Below the pieces are notes generated by a model. It had not been told where the DNA came from. It saw nothing but the letters and a program-made list of their open reading frames with translations, and ran no database searches. DNA of 64,000 nt, from the NCBI RefSeq assembly GCF_045062745.1, contig NZ_JBJGED010000036.1, positions 1 through 64,000 of the forward strand. The letters are read 5' to 3'. Numbering within the stretch: position 1 is the stretch's first letter; every line of letters begins with the position of its first letter. The translations under genes were made by a program, and so were the position numbers. Source of the DNA: Paenibacillus_AA sp045062745. Lineage in GTDB: Bacteria; Bacillota; Bacilli; Paenibacillales; NBRC-103111. Below, one piece after another: positions 6,294 through 14,370 of this stretch.

Positions 6294-8528
6294 CTAGGAA
6301 GACTGCTTCGGGGCTTTCATCGTAAGGCTGACACGGCCTTTCTTCTCATCCACGCCCAGTACCCACACGGTCACCGTGTCGCCGACGGACACGACGTCCA
6401 TCGGATGCTTCACGAAGCGATCGCTCAGCTGGGAAATATGGACGAGCCCGTCGTTCTTGATCCCGATATCGACGAATGCGCCGAAATCGATGACATTGCG
6501 CACGGTGCCTTGCAGCTGCATGCCGGGCTGGAGGTCTTCGAGCTGCAGCACGTCCGTGCGGAAGATCGGCGGAGGCAGCTCCTCCCGAGGGTCGCGGCCA
6601 GGCCGCTGCAGGCTCTCGAGGATGTCGCGGAGCGTCGGCACCCCGACATCGAGCTGCTCGGCCAGCTGCTCCGGCACGACCTGCTGCAGCCGGCTCTTCA
6701 GCTCGGAGCTGCCGATAGCTGTCTTCGCCAGCTTCTGCTGCTTGAACAGCTTCTCTACGGCGTCGTACGATTCCGGGTGAATCGGCGTATTGTCGAGCGG
6801 ATTGTCCCCGTCGCTGATGCGCATGAAGCCGATGCACTGCTCGTACGTTTTCGCTCCGAGCCGCGGCACCTTCTGCAGCTGCTTCCGGTTCGTGAATTTG
6901 CCGTTCTCCTCGCGATACTTCACGATGTTCTTGGCGATCGTCCCGTTGATGCCCGAGACGTACGCCAGGAGCGATGGAGAGGCCGTATTCAGGTCGACGC
7001 CGACGTGGTTAACGGCGGACTCTACTACGACCTTCAGGCTCTCCTCGAGCCGTTTCTGGGCGACGTCGTGCTGGTACTGCCCGACGCCGATCGCCTTCGG
7101 CTCGATCTTCACCAGCTCGGCGAGCGGGTCCTGCAGCCGCCGCGCGATCGAGATGGCGCTGCGTTCCGCGACGTCCAGCTCCGGGAATTCCTCCTGCGCC
7201 AGCTTGGAGGCGGAATACACGCTCGCGCCGGCTTCGCTCACGATCATGTACTGCAGCTGCCGCGTGCCTCGCAGCTTCTTGATCAGATCGGCGATGAACT
7301 GTTCCGTTTCTCTCGAGGCCGTCCCGTTGCCGATCACGATCAATTCGACGCCGAACTTCTCGATCATCGCCTTGATCTTGCTCTCCGCTTCGGCGACTCG
7401 ATTGTTCGGCGGCGTCGGGTAGACGACGGCAATCTCGAGCGTTTTGCCCGTCTCATCCACGAGCGCGAGCTTGCAGCCAGTCCGGTAAGCCGGATCGACG
7501 CCGAGCACGACCTTGCCCTTGATGGGCGGCTGCAGCAGCAGGTTCCGCAAGTTCTCGGCGAAGATCGTTATCGCCTGCTCCTCGCCTTTGTCCGTCAGCT
7601 CGCCCCGGAGCTCCCGCTCGATTGAGGGTGCGATGAGCCGCTTATACGAGTCTTCGATCGTAAGCCACAGCATCTCCTTGACGATCGACTCCCCGCGGAT
7701 TAACTGTCGCGCCATGTAGTCGTGGATCTTCTCCACCGGGACGTCCACGGTCACCTTCAGCACGTCCTCCCGCTCCCCGCGGTTGATGGCGAGCGTCCGG
7801 TGTGGCGGCAGCTTGCGGATCGGCTCCCGGTAGTTGTAGTACATCTCGTAGACGGACTCCTGCTTCGCATCCTTCGCCTCCGTCACGAGGCTGCCCTGGT
7901 CGCGCGTGTACCCGCGCACCCAGGCGCGAATTTTGGCGTCGTCGGCGATCGTCTCGGCGATGATGTCCATGGCGCCTTGGAGCGCCTCCTCCGCCGTGTT
8001 GACCTGCTTGTCCGGGTCTATGTATTTGGCCGCCTCCCGCTCGACAGAGCCCTGCCTAGGCTGCGTCAGGATCCATAGGGCCAGCGGCTCCAGCCCCCGC
8101 TCTTTGGCCACGCTGGCCCGGGTCTTGCGCTTTTGCCGGTAAGGCCTGTACAGATCCTCGACCTCCTGCAGCTTCACCGACCGTTCGATGGCCGTGCGCA
8201 GCTCGTCCGACAGCTTGCCCTGCTCGTCGATGAGGCGGAGTACCTCCAGCTTGCGATCCTCCAGGTTGCGCAAGTATTGCAGCCGCTCTTCGATCGAGCG
8301 CAGCTGCACTTCATCAAGCTCGCCCGTCATCTCCTTGCGGTACCGCGCGATGAACGGAATCGTGTTGCCGTCGTCCAGCAGCTCCATCGTCACTTTGACC
8401 TTGGTCGCCGGCAGCTGCAGTTCGGCCGAGATTTGCTTCAGGATGCGTTCCTGCGTCTGTTTTTGCTGTTCGGGCGTCGGCTTGTATTTGTCGTTTGCTG
8501 CTTCTTCTACGGCTTGCTCTCGGGCCAT
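6294..8528 (-). CDS. tex: Tex transcription accessory protein
   Basis: A protein of 744 residues from the preferred start. It has the Tex domain series: N-terminal helical domain, YqgF/RNase H-like domain (GKVVLGVDPAYRTGCKLAL), tandem helix-hairpin-helix (PSLLAYVSGINGTIAKNI, then PRLGAKTYEQC), and a C-terminal S1 RNA-binding domain (GTVRNVIDFGAFVDIG...GLVHISQLSDRFV). Tex binds nucleic acid and affects transcription and tolerance to stress. The frame is open to 8645, but that would run through the ndoA terminator. The start MAREQAVEEAAND is preferred, with the ATG seven codons earlier as an alternative. Length and order match Bacillus YdcI. Confidence 0.93.
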   Translation of the reverse strand: MAREQAVEEAANDKYKPTPEQQKQTQERILKQISAELQLPATKVKVTMELLDDGNTIPFIARYRKEMTGELDEVQLRSIEERLQYLRNLEDRKLEVLRLIDEQGKLSDELRTAIERSVKLQEVEDLYRPYRQKRKTRASVAKERGLEPLALWILTQPRQGSVEREAAKYIDPDKQVNTAEEALQGAMDIIAETIADDAKIRAWVRGYTRDQGSLVTEAKDAKQESVYEMYYNYREPIRKLPPHRTLAINRGEREDVLKVTVDVPVEKIHDYMARQLIRGESIVKEMLWLTIEDSYKRLIAPSIERELRGELTDKGEEQAITIFAENLRNLLLQPPIKGKVVLGVDPAYRTGCKLALVDETGKTLEIAVVYPTPPNNRVAEAESKIKAMIEKFGVELIVIGNGTASRETEQFIADLIKKLRGTRQLQYMIVSEAGASVYSASKLAQEEFPELDVAERSAISIARRLQDPLAELVKIEPKAIGVGQYQHDVAQKRLEESLKVVVESAVNHVGVDLNTASPSLLAYVSGINGTIAKNIVKYREENGKFTNRKQLQKVPRLGAKTYEQCIGFMRISDGDNPLDNTPIHPESYDAVEKLFKQQKLAKTAIGSSELKSRLQQVVPEQLAEQLDVGVPTLRDILESLQRPGRDPREELPPPIFRTDVLQLEDLQPGMQLQGTVRNVIDFGAFVDIGIKNDGLVHISQLSDRFVKHPMDVVSVGDTVTVWVLGVDEKKGRVSLTMKAPKQSS

Positions 8529-8587
8529 CTCTCTACCATCCTCTACCATTGGAATCGTATAATCGCGGGTGCGGCGACCGGAAAACC

Positions 8588-8616
8588 AAAAAAACGAGGG
8601 AGCTCTCACACCCTCG
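8588..8616 (-). terminator. Rho-independent terminator after ndoA
   Basis: On the minus strand CGAGGG-N10-CCCTCG is followed by seven T. It separates ndoA from tex. Confidence 0.85.
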
Positions 8617-8644
8617 TCCTTGCCGTTTTCGTACCTGGTACCCA

Positions 8645-8995
8645 TTAAAATTCAATCAGTCCTACGCTGATCTGCAAGGAATCGTCCACCTTGCGCATCG
8701 TCTCGTCGTCCAAATGCGTAATCTTGTCCGTGAGCCTCTGTTTGTCAATTGTCCGAATCTGCTCCATCAGAATAACGGAATCGCGATCAAATCCATGCGT
8801 CTCGGCATCAATCTCGACATGCGTCGGCAGCTTCGCCTTCTGGATCTGGGCCGTGATGGCCGCCACGATCACCGTCGGGCTGAAGCGGTTGCCGATATCG
8901 TTCTGGATCACGAGGACCGGCCTTACGCCGCCCTGCTCCGATCCGACTACGGGAGACAAATCTGCAAAAAACACATCGCCACGTTTTACAATCAA
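8645..8995 (-). CDS. ndoA: Type II toxin, endoribonuclease EndoA (MazF family)
   Basis: A 116-residue MazF-type mRNA interferase. MIVKRGDVFFADLSPVVGSEQGG followed by RPVLVIQND is the conserved N-terminal block of NdoA/YdcE, which cleaves single-stranded mRNA at UACAU in Bacillus subtilis. The R of GVRPVLVIQND and the late ILMEQIRTIDKQRL block are present, so the toxin looks intact. The start lies 3 bp after the antitoxin gene, a typical antitoxin-toxin pair. Confidence 0.96.
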   Translation of the reverse strand: MIVKRGDVFFADLSPVVGSEQGGVRPVLVIQNDIGNRFSPTVIVAAITAQIQKAKLPTHVEIDAETHGFDRDSVILMEQIRTIDKQRLTDKITHLDDETMRKVDDSLQISVGLIEF

Positions 8996-8998
8996 GCT

Positions 8999-9280
8999 CT
9001 ACACCCCGCTTACTAAGCGATCGAGGGTACTATCCGCGTCTTCCTCCGCCTGAAATGCCTCCGCTGCCATGTGAAGATTGATTTTTGCCATTTCCATGTA
9101 CCCGCGCTGCATCATTTCCCGCAATTGACGCTTCTTCCGCTCCAAGAGGTACAGCTTCATTGCTTGACGGATGAACTCGCTGCGGTTGGAGTTTTCCTTC
9201 TCCACAATCCCGTCCACCTCTTGCAATAAATGATCCGGCAAACTAATCATGATCCGTTTGGTGTTATGCACATTGGCCAC
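8999..9280 (-). CDS. ndoAI: Antitoxin EndoAI, ribbon-helix-helix family
   Basis: A 93-residue ribbon-helix-helix DNA-binding antitoxin. The strand/helix core MISLPDHLLQEVDGIVEKEN and SNRSEFIRQAMKLYL matches MazE-type EndoAI. The C-terminal part wraps the toxin. The start is GTG with GGGGGTG upstream. It lies between alr and ndoA as in Bacillus. About 215 bp of AT-rich DNA upstream has no other gene. Confidence 0.94.
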   Translation of the reverse strand: MANVHNTKRIMISLPDHLLQEVDGIVEKENSNRSEFIRQAMKLYLLERKKRQLREMMQRGYMEMAKINLHMAAEAFQAEEDADSTLDRLVSGV

Positions 9281-9466
9281 CGATTACGCACCCCCAAAAC
9301 ATTCCCAAACCCATATTACCATTATGTCGTTAACCAAACCATTTTATACAATCCAAATATATGCCGCCGATGTAGCAATTATGCTATACCGGCCCTCAGG
9401 CGAGACTCCAGCTCATAAAAAACAAATTCGATAAAAAACGGCAAAATCCTTCTTTTCCACTCGTGG

Positions 9467-9482
9467 GAACTACTGGTAGTTC
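9467..9482. repeat. Short perfect inverted repeat downstream of the alr repeat array
   Basis: GAACTAC-TG-GTAGTTC is a 16-bp palindrome between the alr 3' repeats and ndoAI. It has no T-tract directly after it, so it is a weak terminator candidate; the half-site spacing is wrong for LexA. Confidence 0.45.
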
Positions 9483-9495
9483 GGGCGATTTTCCG

Positions 9496-9889
9496 CTACC
9501 TTAAGAGCGGATTGGACACCTTCACTCGCTGTCCGTTTTTTGATATACACCCGCGGCACCCTGTGCCGACGCATCCGCTACCTCAAGAGTGGATTCGACA
9601 CTTTGACTCGCTGCCCGTTCTTGATGTACACACGCGGCAACCTGTGCCGACGCTTCCACTATCTCAAGAGCGGATTCGACACTTTGACCCGCTGCCCGTT
9701 CTTCATGTACACCCGCGGTACGCTGTGCCGACGCTTCCACTACCTCAAGAGCGGATTCGACACCTTCACCCGCTGTCCATTCTTGATGTACACCCGCGGA
9801 ACTCTGTGCCGACGCTTCCACTATCTCAAGAGCGGATTCGACACCTTCACTCGCTGTCCGTTTTTGATATACACCCGTGGCACCCTGTG
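9496..9889 (-). repeat. Five tandem copies (81-bp period) of the alr 3' end
   Basis: The last 22 codons plus stop of alr (9821-9889) are repeated downstream at 9740-9808, 9659-9727, 9578-9646 and 9496-9565, with 12-bp spacers (TGGAAGCGTCGG in three, CGGATGCGTCGG in one). Each inner copy still reads H-R-V-P-R-V-Y-I-K-N-G-Q-R-V-K-V-S-N-P-L-L-R and then TAG in the alr frame. Differences fall almost only at third codon positions. The outermost copy has one extra T in a T-run (9534-9539), which shifts its frame. Confidence 0.92.
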
Positions 9890-10987
9890 CGAAATCATGC
9901 AGGTGATCTCATAGTTCACCGTTCCGAGCAATGTTGCGAGATTTTCCGCGGAGATGCATTCCGCCCCTTGACGCCCCATGAGCACCACTTCATCGTCCAA
10001 AGTCACTTGGTCCAAGGCGGTCGCGTTGATCATGCACTGGTCCATACAGATGCGCCCGACGACGGGCACCCGCTTCCCTTGCACCAGCGCTTCCACCCGT
10101 CCGGACAGCATCCGGCTATACCCGTCCGCATACCCGACCGGCAGTGTTGCAATCGTCTCCTCATCCTTCGTCCGATAGGTTACTCCATAGCTGATGCCCG
10201 TTCCTGGCGGCACCGTCTTGACCATCACCGGCTTCGTATACAGGCTCATCACCGGTTGCAGATCCAGCCGCTCCATGTGCACCTCTTCCGAAGGGTATAG
10301 CCCATACATGCTGATGCCGAGGCGCACCATATTATAGGAAAGCTCGGGACAATCGATCGCCGCCGCGCTGTTCCCCGTGTGCACATAGGGAAAGGTCACG
10401 CCTTGCTGTGCGAAATGGGCTATCACTTTGTCGAATCGGTTGTGCTGCATTCCGGTGTACGCTTTGTCCCGCTCGTCGGAGCTGGCGAAATGCGTGTACA
10501 CGCCTTCCACTTCTACCTCTGGCATCCCCAGGGCCTGTTCCAAAAATGCAATCGCTTCATCTGTGTCGGTCAGCCCGAGCCTTCCCATGCCGGTGTCCAG
10601 TTTCACGTGGACCTTCAGCTTGTGCTCGGGATTCGCATGCTGTGCTGCCGCTCGCAGCACCTCTTGGCTGAATACCGTTAGCGTAACGTCGTGTTCCAGG
10701 GCAGCCGGGATTGCCTCAGGCGGCGTATAGCCCAGCACCAGGATTGGGAGTCGGACTCCGGTCTGGCGCAGCTCGATCGCTTCATCGAGGAAAGCCACTC
10801 CAGCGTATGTCGCTCCGGCCTCCACCGCTTCCCGCAGAACCTCCACCGCTCCATGCCCGTAGGCATCCGCTTTCACCACCGCCATCATCGCCATCTCGGG
10901 AGGCAGCCACTGGCGAAAGCAGCTTACATTGTGATGCACTGCATCGAGAGACACCTCCACCCAAGTCGGGCGATAAAACGTGTCCAT
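9821..10987 (-). CDS. alr: Alanine racemase
   Basis: A 388-residue PLP enzyme interconverting L- and D-alanine for peptidoglycan. The N-terminal PLP-lysine motif VVKADAYGHG places Lys39. The TIM-barrel blocks KLDTGMGRLG and YTHFASSDE, the C-terminal catalytic Tyr region GISYGVTYRT and the substrate site GRICMDQCMI are all present. The chosen ATG (MDTFYRPTWVEV) has AAGGTGA 5 nt upstream; a longer frame of 12 codons is possible. It has its own promoter. The C-terminal 22 codons are the first unit of a five-copy tandem array that continues past the stop codon. Confidence 0.97.
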   Translation of the reverse strand: MDTFYRPTWVEVSLDAVHHNVSCFRQWLPPEMAMMAVVKADAYGHGAVEVLREAVEAGATYAGVAFLDEAIELRQTGVRLPILVLGYTPPEAIPAALEHDVTLTVFSQEVLRAAAQHANPEHKLKVHVKLDTGMGRLGLTDTDEAIAFLEQALGMPEVEVEGVYTHFASSDERDKAYTGMQHNRFDKVIAHFAQQGVTFPYVHTGNSAAAIDCPELSYNMVRLGISMYGLYPSEEVHMERLDLQPVMSLYTKPVMVKTVPPGTGISYGVTYRTKDEETIATLPVGYADGYSRMLSGRVEALVQGKRVPVVGRICMDQCMINATALDQVTLDDEVVLMGRQGAECISAENLATLLGTVNYEITCMISHRVPRVYIKNGQRVKVSNPLLR

Positions 10988-11031
10988 CTGACTCACCTTC
11001 TCACCTAAATCCACTAGAGACACATAAAACC

Positions 11032-11061
11032 ATGTTAAACGCTACCCGTTCCGGCTGTCAA
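11032..11061 (-). promoter_or_regulatory. Candidate SigA promoter for alr
   Basis: TTGACA (perfect -35) and TAACAT (-10, 4 of 6) are separated by 18 bp on the minus strand, about 45 nt before the alr start and downstream of the ydcC terminator. Confidence 0.45.
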
Positions 11062-11087
11062 ATGGGAATGGTTCCAATTCGTAAACG

Positions 11088-11139
11088 AAAAGGAAATCCC
11101 AGAGAGCGCGGCGCGAGGCCTTTTCCGGGATTTCCTTTT
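11088..11139. terminator. Strong terminator hairpin after ydcC
   Basis: A 13-bp perfect stem (AAAAGGAAATCCC / GGGATTTCCTTTT) has a 26-nt loop. It is flanked by A and T runs that give a U-tract in either direction. It lies between ydcC and alr. Confidence 0.85.
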
Positions 11140-11187
11140 ATAGGATGAAGCTATGCTTTTGTAAGATTACGTGCGATTACCGTACGG

Positions 11188-12858
11188 TTATTTGCCGACT
11201 TGCCCTTGTACGGACTGGGCGATTTGGATCATTTCGGTTTGTGGGAGGTCGCTGGTGGACAGCCGGTACTCCATGCCGTCATACGTCCAAGTCAGCGTCC
11301 GCAAGCCGTTCTTGTCGCCCGTCACCACGCCCAAGGTGTAGCCCAGGTCGAGGATGTCGCCCGGCAAGAACGTCACCGTCACCGCACGAGGCTGCATCTC
11401 CGTCAGCGTGTAGTTGTACTTGCCGGTGTAGCGGAACAGGATAGCCTGCTCGTCGCCGACTTTAATCTGCTTCACTTCTTGCTTCACGACGTTCTTCGGC
11501 GTATACTCTGGCTCGACCAAGCCCAGTACTTGTTGCAACGCTTCATGATTGTTTTGCGCCGTTGCGGCCGCTCCGGTGCCGGTTGCAGCTCCGGTGGACG
11601 TCGACGATGTTGGGCTTGATTTGGAGGCGTCTGTTGTTGTGCCAGACTTGGAGGCGTCGGTAGTTGTACCGGCTTTCGCACCGGCGCCGGCTGCTGCGCC
11701 GCTTGTGGCTGCGCCATTGGCGCTGCCAGTGCCCGTAGTGCCGGCTGCCGTTCCGGATTTCGTGGCTCCGTTCGCACCTGCTGCACTCGTGCTGCCCGTC
11801 GCTGCTGTGCTCGAGCCGTTCGCCGCAGTACTATTGGCGGTGCCGCTGGTCGTGCCGTTGCCAGTTGCTCCGGCATTCGCGGCCGTACCTGTACCTGTAC
11901 CAGTTCCTGCTCCTGCCTTTCCGGCGCCGTCTGCAGCCGTCCCTGTGCTCGCTCCCGCCTTACCGTCGCCGGTTGCAGCTGTCCCTGTGCTTGCTCCCGC
12001 CTTACCGTCGCCGGTTGTGCCGGTTCCGGTCGTGGCGCTAGTACCTTGCGTCCCGCTTGTCGTACCCGTCGTCGCTTTGCTCGACCCGGCCGCCCCAGCC
12101 GTGCCGCCGGTTCCGGTCGCGGTACTCCCGGCTGCCGTACCGGTAGCCGTCCCTGCCTCCGGCGATCCCGCCTTCGTGTTCGTGCTGGTCCCGCCCGTCG
12201 CCGTCGTCGGCATCGACTTCAGGTTCCAGCTCGTCATATTGCGCTGCATATCAAAGGAATCCTTCTCAAACTTTTTGCCAAACTCGAACTGCGTAAAGTC
12301 CACAACCACCATCACATTATTGCGCTCGTCCGACACTTCCACATGCTGAGGGGCCAGCGTCTTCTTGTTCAGCCAGATCTTCTGGCGGGCGAGAAGGCCG
12401 TTCTGGTAGTTCGCAGCGACGTCGAAGACATACGCATCCTTCTCGGTGTTAAACTGCCGCTCCGTGTCCGTCACAATGCTCTGAACGAGCGATTGGTACA
12501 GATACACCTGACCGGAGTTTTCCGGCCAATCGCTTTGGAACCGGAACATCTTATTCAGATGCGGGGTGAGCACGAACACCCCTTCATCGTTGCGTAGCAC
12601 GATTTGCGTTACATCCTTAGACTCATTCGTCAGGGAGATGCGGTAGAAATGCGGCGCCTGGTACCAAACTTCCACATCATACTTCTGCGGCTGTTGCCCG
12701 GTCTGCAGAATCATCTGCCCCGATCCCTGATAACTGTCCAGTTTGCTGACCACATGATCCAAATCGTTTACCACTTGCCCTGCGTTCCTTGTTCCACAAC
12801 CGGCTGCAACCAGTGCTATGCCCATCACGATGGCCAATATCCATGTGATCCGACGCAT
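11188..12858 (-). CDS. ydcC: LolA-fold sporulation lipoprotein YdcC with a large low-complexity insert
   Basis: A 556-residue lipoprotein with signal peptide MRRITWILAIVMGIALVAAG and lipobox Cys21. Residues 30-215 and 436-556 look like the halves of a LolA/GerS-type beta domain, as in Bacillus YdcC (about 345 residues), which is encoded directly before alr as here. Between them, residues 217-435 are almost only Gly, Ala, Thr and Ser with scattered Lys, Asn and Asp, including a repeated 14-residue unit GDGKAGASTGTAAT. The extra length over YdcC is accounted for by this insert. YdcC-type proteins are outer-membrane or forespore-surface lipoproteins in sporulation; the precise role is unclear. 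GAGGGGATGATGCA is the ribosome site. Confidence 0.88.
   Translation of the reverse strand: MRRITWILAIVMGIALVAAGCGTRNAGQVVNDLDHVVSKLDSYQGSGQMILQTGQQPQKYDVEVWYQAPHFYRISLTNESKDVTQIVLRNDEGVFVLTPHLNKMFRFQSDWPENSGQVYLYQSLVQSIVTDTERQFNTEKDAYVFDVAANYQNGLLARQKIWLNKKTLAPQHVEVSDERNNVMVVVDFTQFEFGKKFEKDSFDMQRNMTSWNLKSMPTTATGGTSTNTKAGSPEAGTATGTAAGSTATGTGGTAGAAGSSKATTGTTSGTQGTSATTGTGTTGDGKAGASTGTAATGDGKAGASTGTAADGAGKAGAGTGTGTGTAANAGATGNGTTSGTANSTAANGSSTAATGSTSAAGANGATKSGTAAGTTGTGSANGAATSGAAAGAGAKAGTTTDASKSGTTTDASKSSPTSSTSTGAATGTGAAATAQNNHEALQQVLGLVEPEYTPKNVVKQEVKQIKVGDEQAILFRYTGKYNYTLTEMQPRAVTVTFLPGDILDLGYTLGVVTGDKNGLRTLTWTYDGMEYRLSTSDLPQTEMIQIAQSVQGQVGK
11554..12210 (-). repeat. Low-complexity Gly/Ala/Thr/Ser-coding repeat region within ydcC
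   Basis: This stretch of about 660 bp encodes residues 217-435 of the lipoprotein. It contains near-repeats such as GDGKAGASTGTAA twice in a row and many GTG, TAT and AGA-type peptide steps. At DNA level it is a run of GCC/ACC/GGC-rich codons, which leaves long open frames on the opposite strand that are not genes. Confidence 0.85.
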
Positions 12859-12898
12859 TGCATCATCCCCTCTTCACACGTAATGAACTACTTGTACA

Positions 12899-12928
12899 AT
12901 GTCTATGAGGGGGGTTGTTCGATTATGC
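12899..12928 (-). promoter_or_regulatory. Candidate SigE-like promoter for ydcC
   Basis: GCATAAT (-35-like) and CATAGACAT (-10-like) are separated by 14 bp on the minus strand, about 40 nt before the ydcC ATG. They resemble, imperfectly, the mother-cell SigE pattern (KMATATT / CATACAMT). This fits a sporulation gene but is only pattern matching by eye. Confidence 0.3.
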
Positions 12929-12966
12929 GGACTAGTTTCACCAGAGAATCTTGTCATTATGTTGAT

Positions 12967-14370
12967 TTAGAATTGAAAATAAATAAATGGTGAAAAACTT
13001 ACTGGCATCAAAAAGAGTAAACCTAATAATACGAAAAAGAAAACAAACAGACCACTAAAAGTAGTCAATTTGAGAACGGCATACCCCTTCTTTCTTTTAC
13101 CAAAAATATGACAAACAACAATCAGAGGTAATATTAACAAAAACGATGTAGGAATCCACAAAATACCTTTATCCGGAGTGAAAAATAACAATTTCTTAAT
13201 TATGTACATAGCAGTATCAATATTTGGTGATCTAAAGAAAACCCAAGTCAAACAAACAAAAGTTACTGTAACAAGCCAAGACCATGTTTTGTAAACAATC
13301 GTATGAATTTCTTTTCCGCGTAAAATGTACTCCAAGTATAGCTTATGAGCAACTAACGCTATTCCGTGAAGCCCTCCCCAAATAACGAAATTCCAACTGG
13401 CTCCATGCCATAACCCTCCTAGAAGCATTACTATGGACAAGTTAATCAGTTGTCGCACTTTCCCTTTTCTGTTTCCACCCAGAGAAATATACAAGTATTC
13501 CCTCAACCAGGAGGATAAGGAAATATGCCATCGTTTCCAGAATTCAGTCATACTTCGAGAGATATAGGGCATGTTAAAATTATGGGGAATCTCGAATCCC
13601 AAACATTTTGCCGATCCAATAGCCATATCAGTATATCCTGAAAAATCACAATAAATTTGTATAGCGTATGCAATCACTGCTAACCAAATTGAAAAAGAAC
13701 TATAAACCTCGGAATCTTTAAAAACGGGATCCACGAATAAAGCCAACCTGTCAGCTATTAATACTTTCTTTAGCATCCCAAACAAAAAAATTTGGACCCC
13801 GATTTCAACATTAACCCATCTTATTCTGATTTCCTTCTTGAGTTGAGGTAGAAAATGAGACGGTTTTAATATCGGACCAGCTATTAGATGTGGAAAAAAA
13901 GCTACTAAAAGGGCAAAATCACCAAATGAATCCGCTGATTTTCCCGTTTTCCGGTAGATATCAATCGTATAGCTCATTACTTCGAACGTAATAAAAGAGA
14001 TCCCTACTGGCAAAATAATATCTAATAGCGAGAATCTTACTCCTATTGAATCTAACATATTATTAGCAGATTCGATAAAAAAGTTATAATACTTGAAGTA
14101 ACCAAGAACACATAAATTAAAAAAAACACTTATTAACAGCCATAACTTTCTACCTTTTTCTTGATTGGATTCCTCAATCTTTTTTCCAATAAAGAAATTA
14201 ACAACTGTCATAAGAAACATTAATGCTACAAATCTATAATCCCAGTAAGAATAAAAATAATAACTACTCAATAATAAAATTGTCTTTTTAACTCTGCCTG
14301 ACTTAATAATAATGAGTAATACAATAACTCCAACCATAAAAACCAAATAATCAATACTTGAGAAGATCAT
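12967..14370 (-). CDS. MBOAT-family O-acyltransferase (AlgI-like)
   Basis: A 467-residue polytopic membrane protein with about ten hydrophobic helices. The MBOAT signature is clear: DFSGYTDMAIGSAKCLGF, then FWKRWHISLSSWLREYLYISLGGNRKG, and the catalytic His in LLGGLWHGASWNFVIWG. Relatives (AlgI, DltB, PatA) pass acyl groups across the membrane to extracellular polysaccharide, usually O-acetyl. Its start overlaps the stop of the SGNH gene by 4 bp, so the two probably form an acylation pair. It is the last gene of the polysaccharide operon. No terminator is visible before ydcC 108 bp downstream on the same strand, so read-through is possible. Confidence 0.92.
   Translation of the reverse strand: MIFSSIDYLVFMVGVIVLLIIIKSGRVKKTILLLSSYYFYSYWDYRFVALMFLMTVVNFFIGKKIEESNQEKGRKLWLLISVFFNLCVLGYFKYYNFFIESANNMLDSIGVRFSLLDIILPVGISFITFEVMSYTIDIYRKTGKSADSFGDFALLVAFFPHLIAGPILKPSHFLPQLKKEIRIRWVNVEIGVQIFLFGMLKKVLIADRLALFVDPVFKDSEVYSSFSIWLAVIAYAIQIYCDFSGYTDMAIGSAKCLGFEIPHNFNMPYISRSMTEFWKRWHISLSSWLREYLYISLGGNRKGKVRQLINLSIVMLLGGLWHGASWNFVIWGGLHGIALVAHKLYLEYILRGKEIHTIVYKTWSWLVTVTFVCLTWVFFRSPNIDTAMYIIKKLLFFTPDKGILWIPTSFLLILPLIVVCHIFGKRKKGYAVLKLTTFSGLFVFFFVLLGLLFLMPVSFSPFIYFQF

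Noticed and set aside
6054..7625. Long plus-strand open frame opposite tex
   Set aside because: Arg/Leu/Asp-rich antisense shadow of the GC-rich tex gene; no domain or start signal.
9467..9482. Second LexA box near ndoAI
   Set aside because: The GAAC and GTTC halves are separated by eight bases instead of four.
9522..9821. Open frame of 99 codons with a 27-residue repeat, beginning with GTG at the alr stop
   Set aside because: It is the shifted reading of the alr 3' repeats. Substitutions between copies are silent in the alr frame but not in this one, and there is no ribosome site.
9496..9889. Diversity-generating retroelement or CRISPR-like array
   Set aside because: The repeats are directly joined coding units with silent changes. 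There are no unique spacers, and no reverse transcriptase or cas genes are in the window.
9540..9914. Plus-strand open frame with repeats of YTRGTLCRRFHYLKSGFDT type
   Set aside because: It lies opposite the alr 3' array and reflects its periodicity; no ribosome site and no family resemblance.
11549..12349. Long plus-strand open frame rich in Val, Ala and Pro
   Set aside because: It is the antisense shadow of the Gly/Ala/Thr-rich insert in ydcC, whose codon bias removes stops on the other strand.
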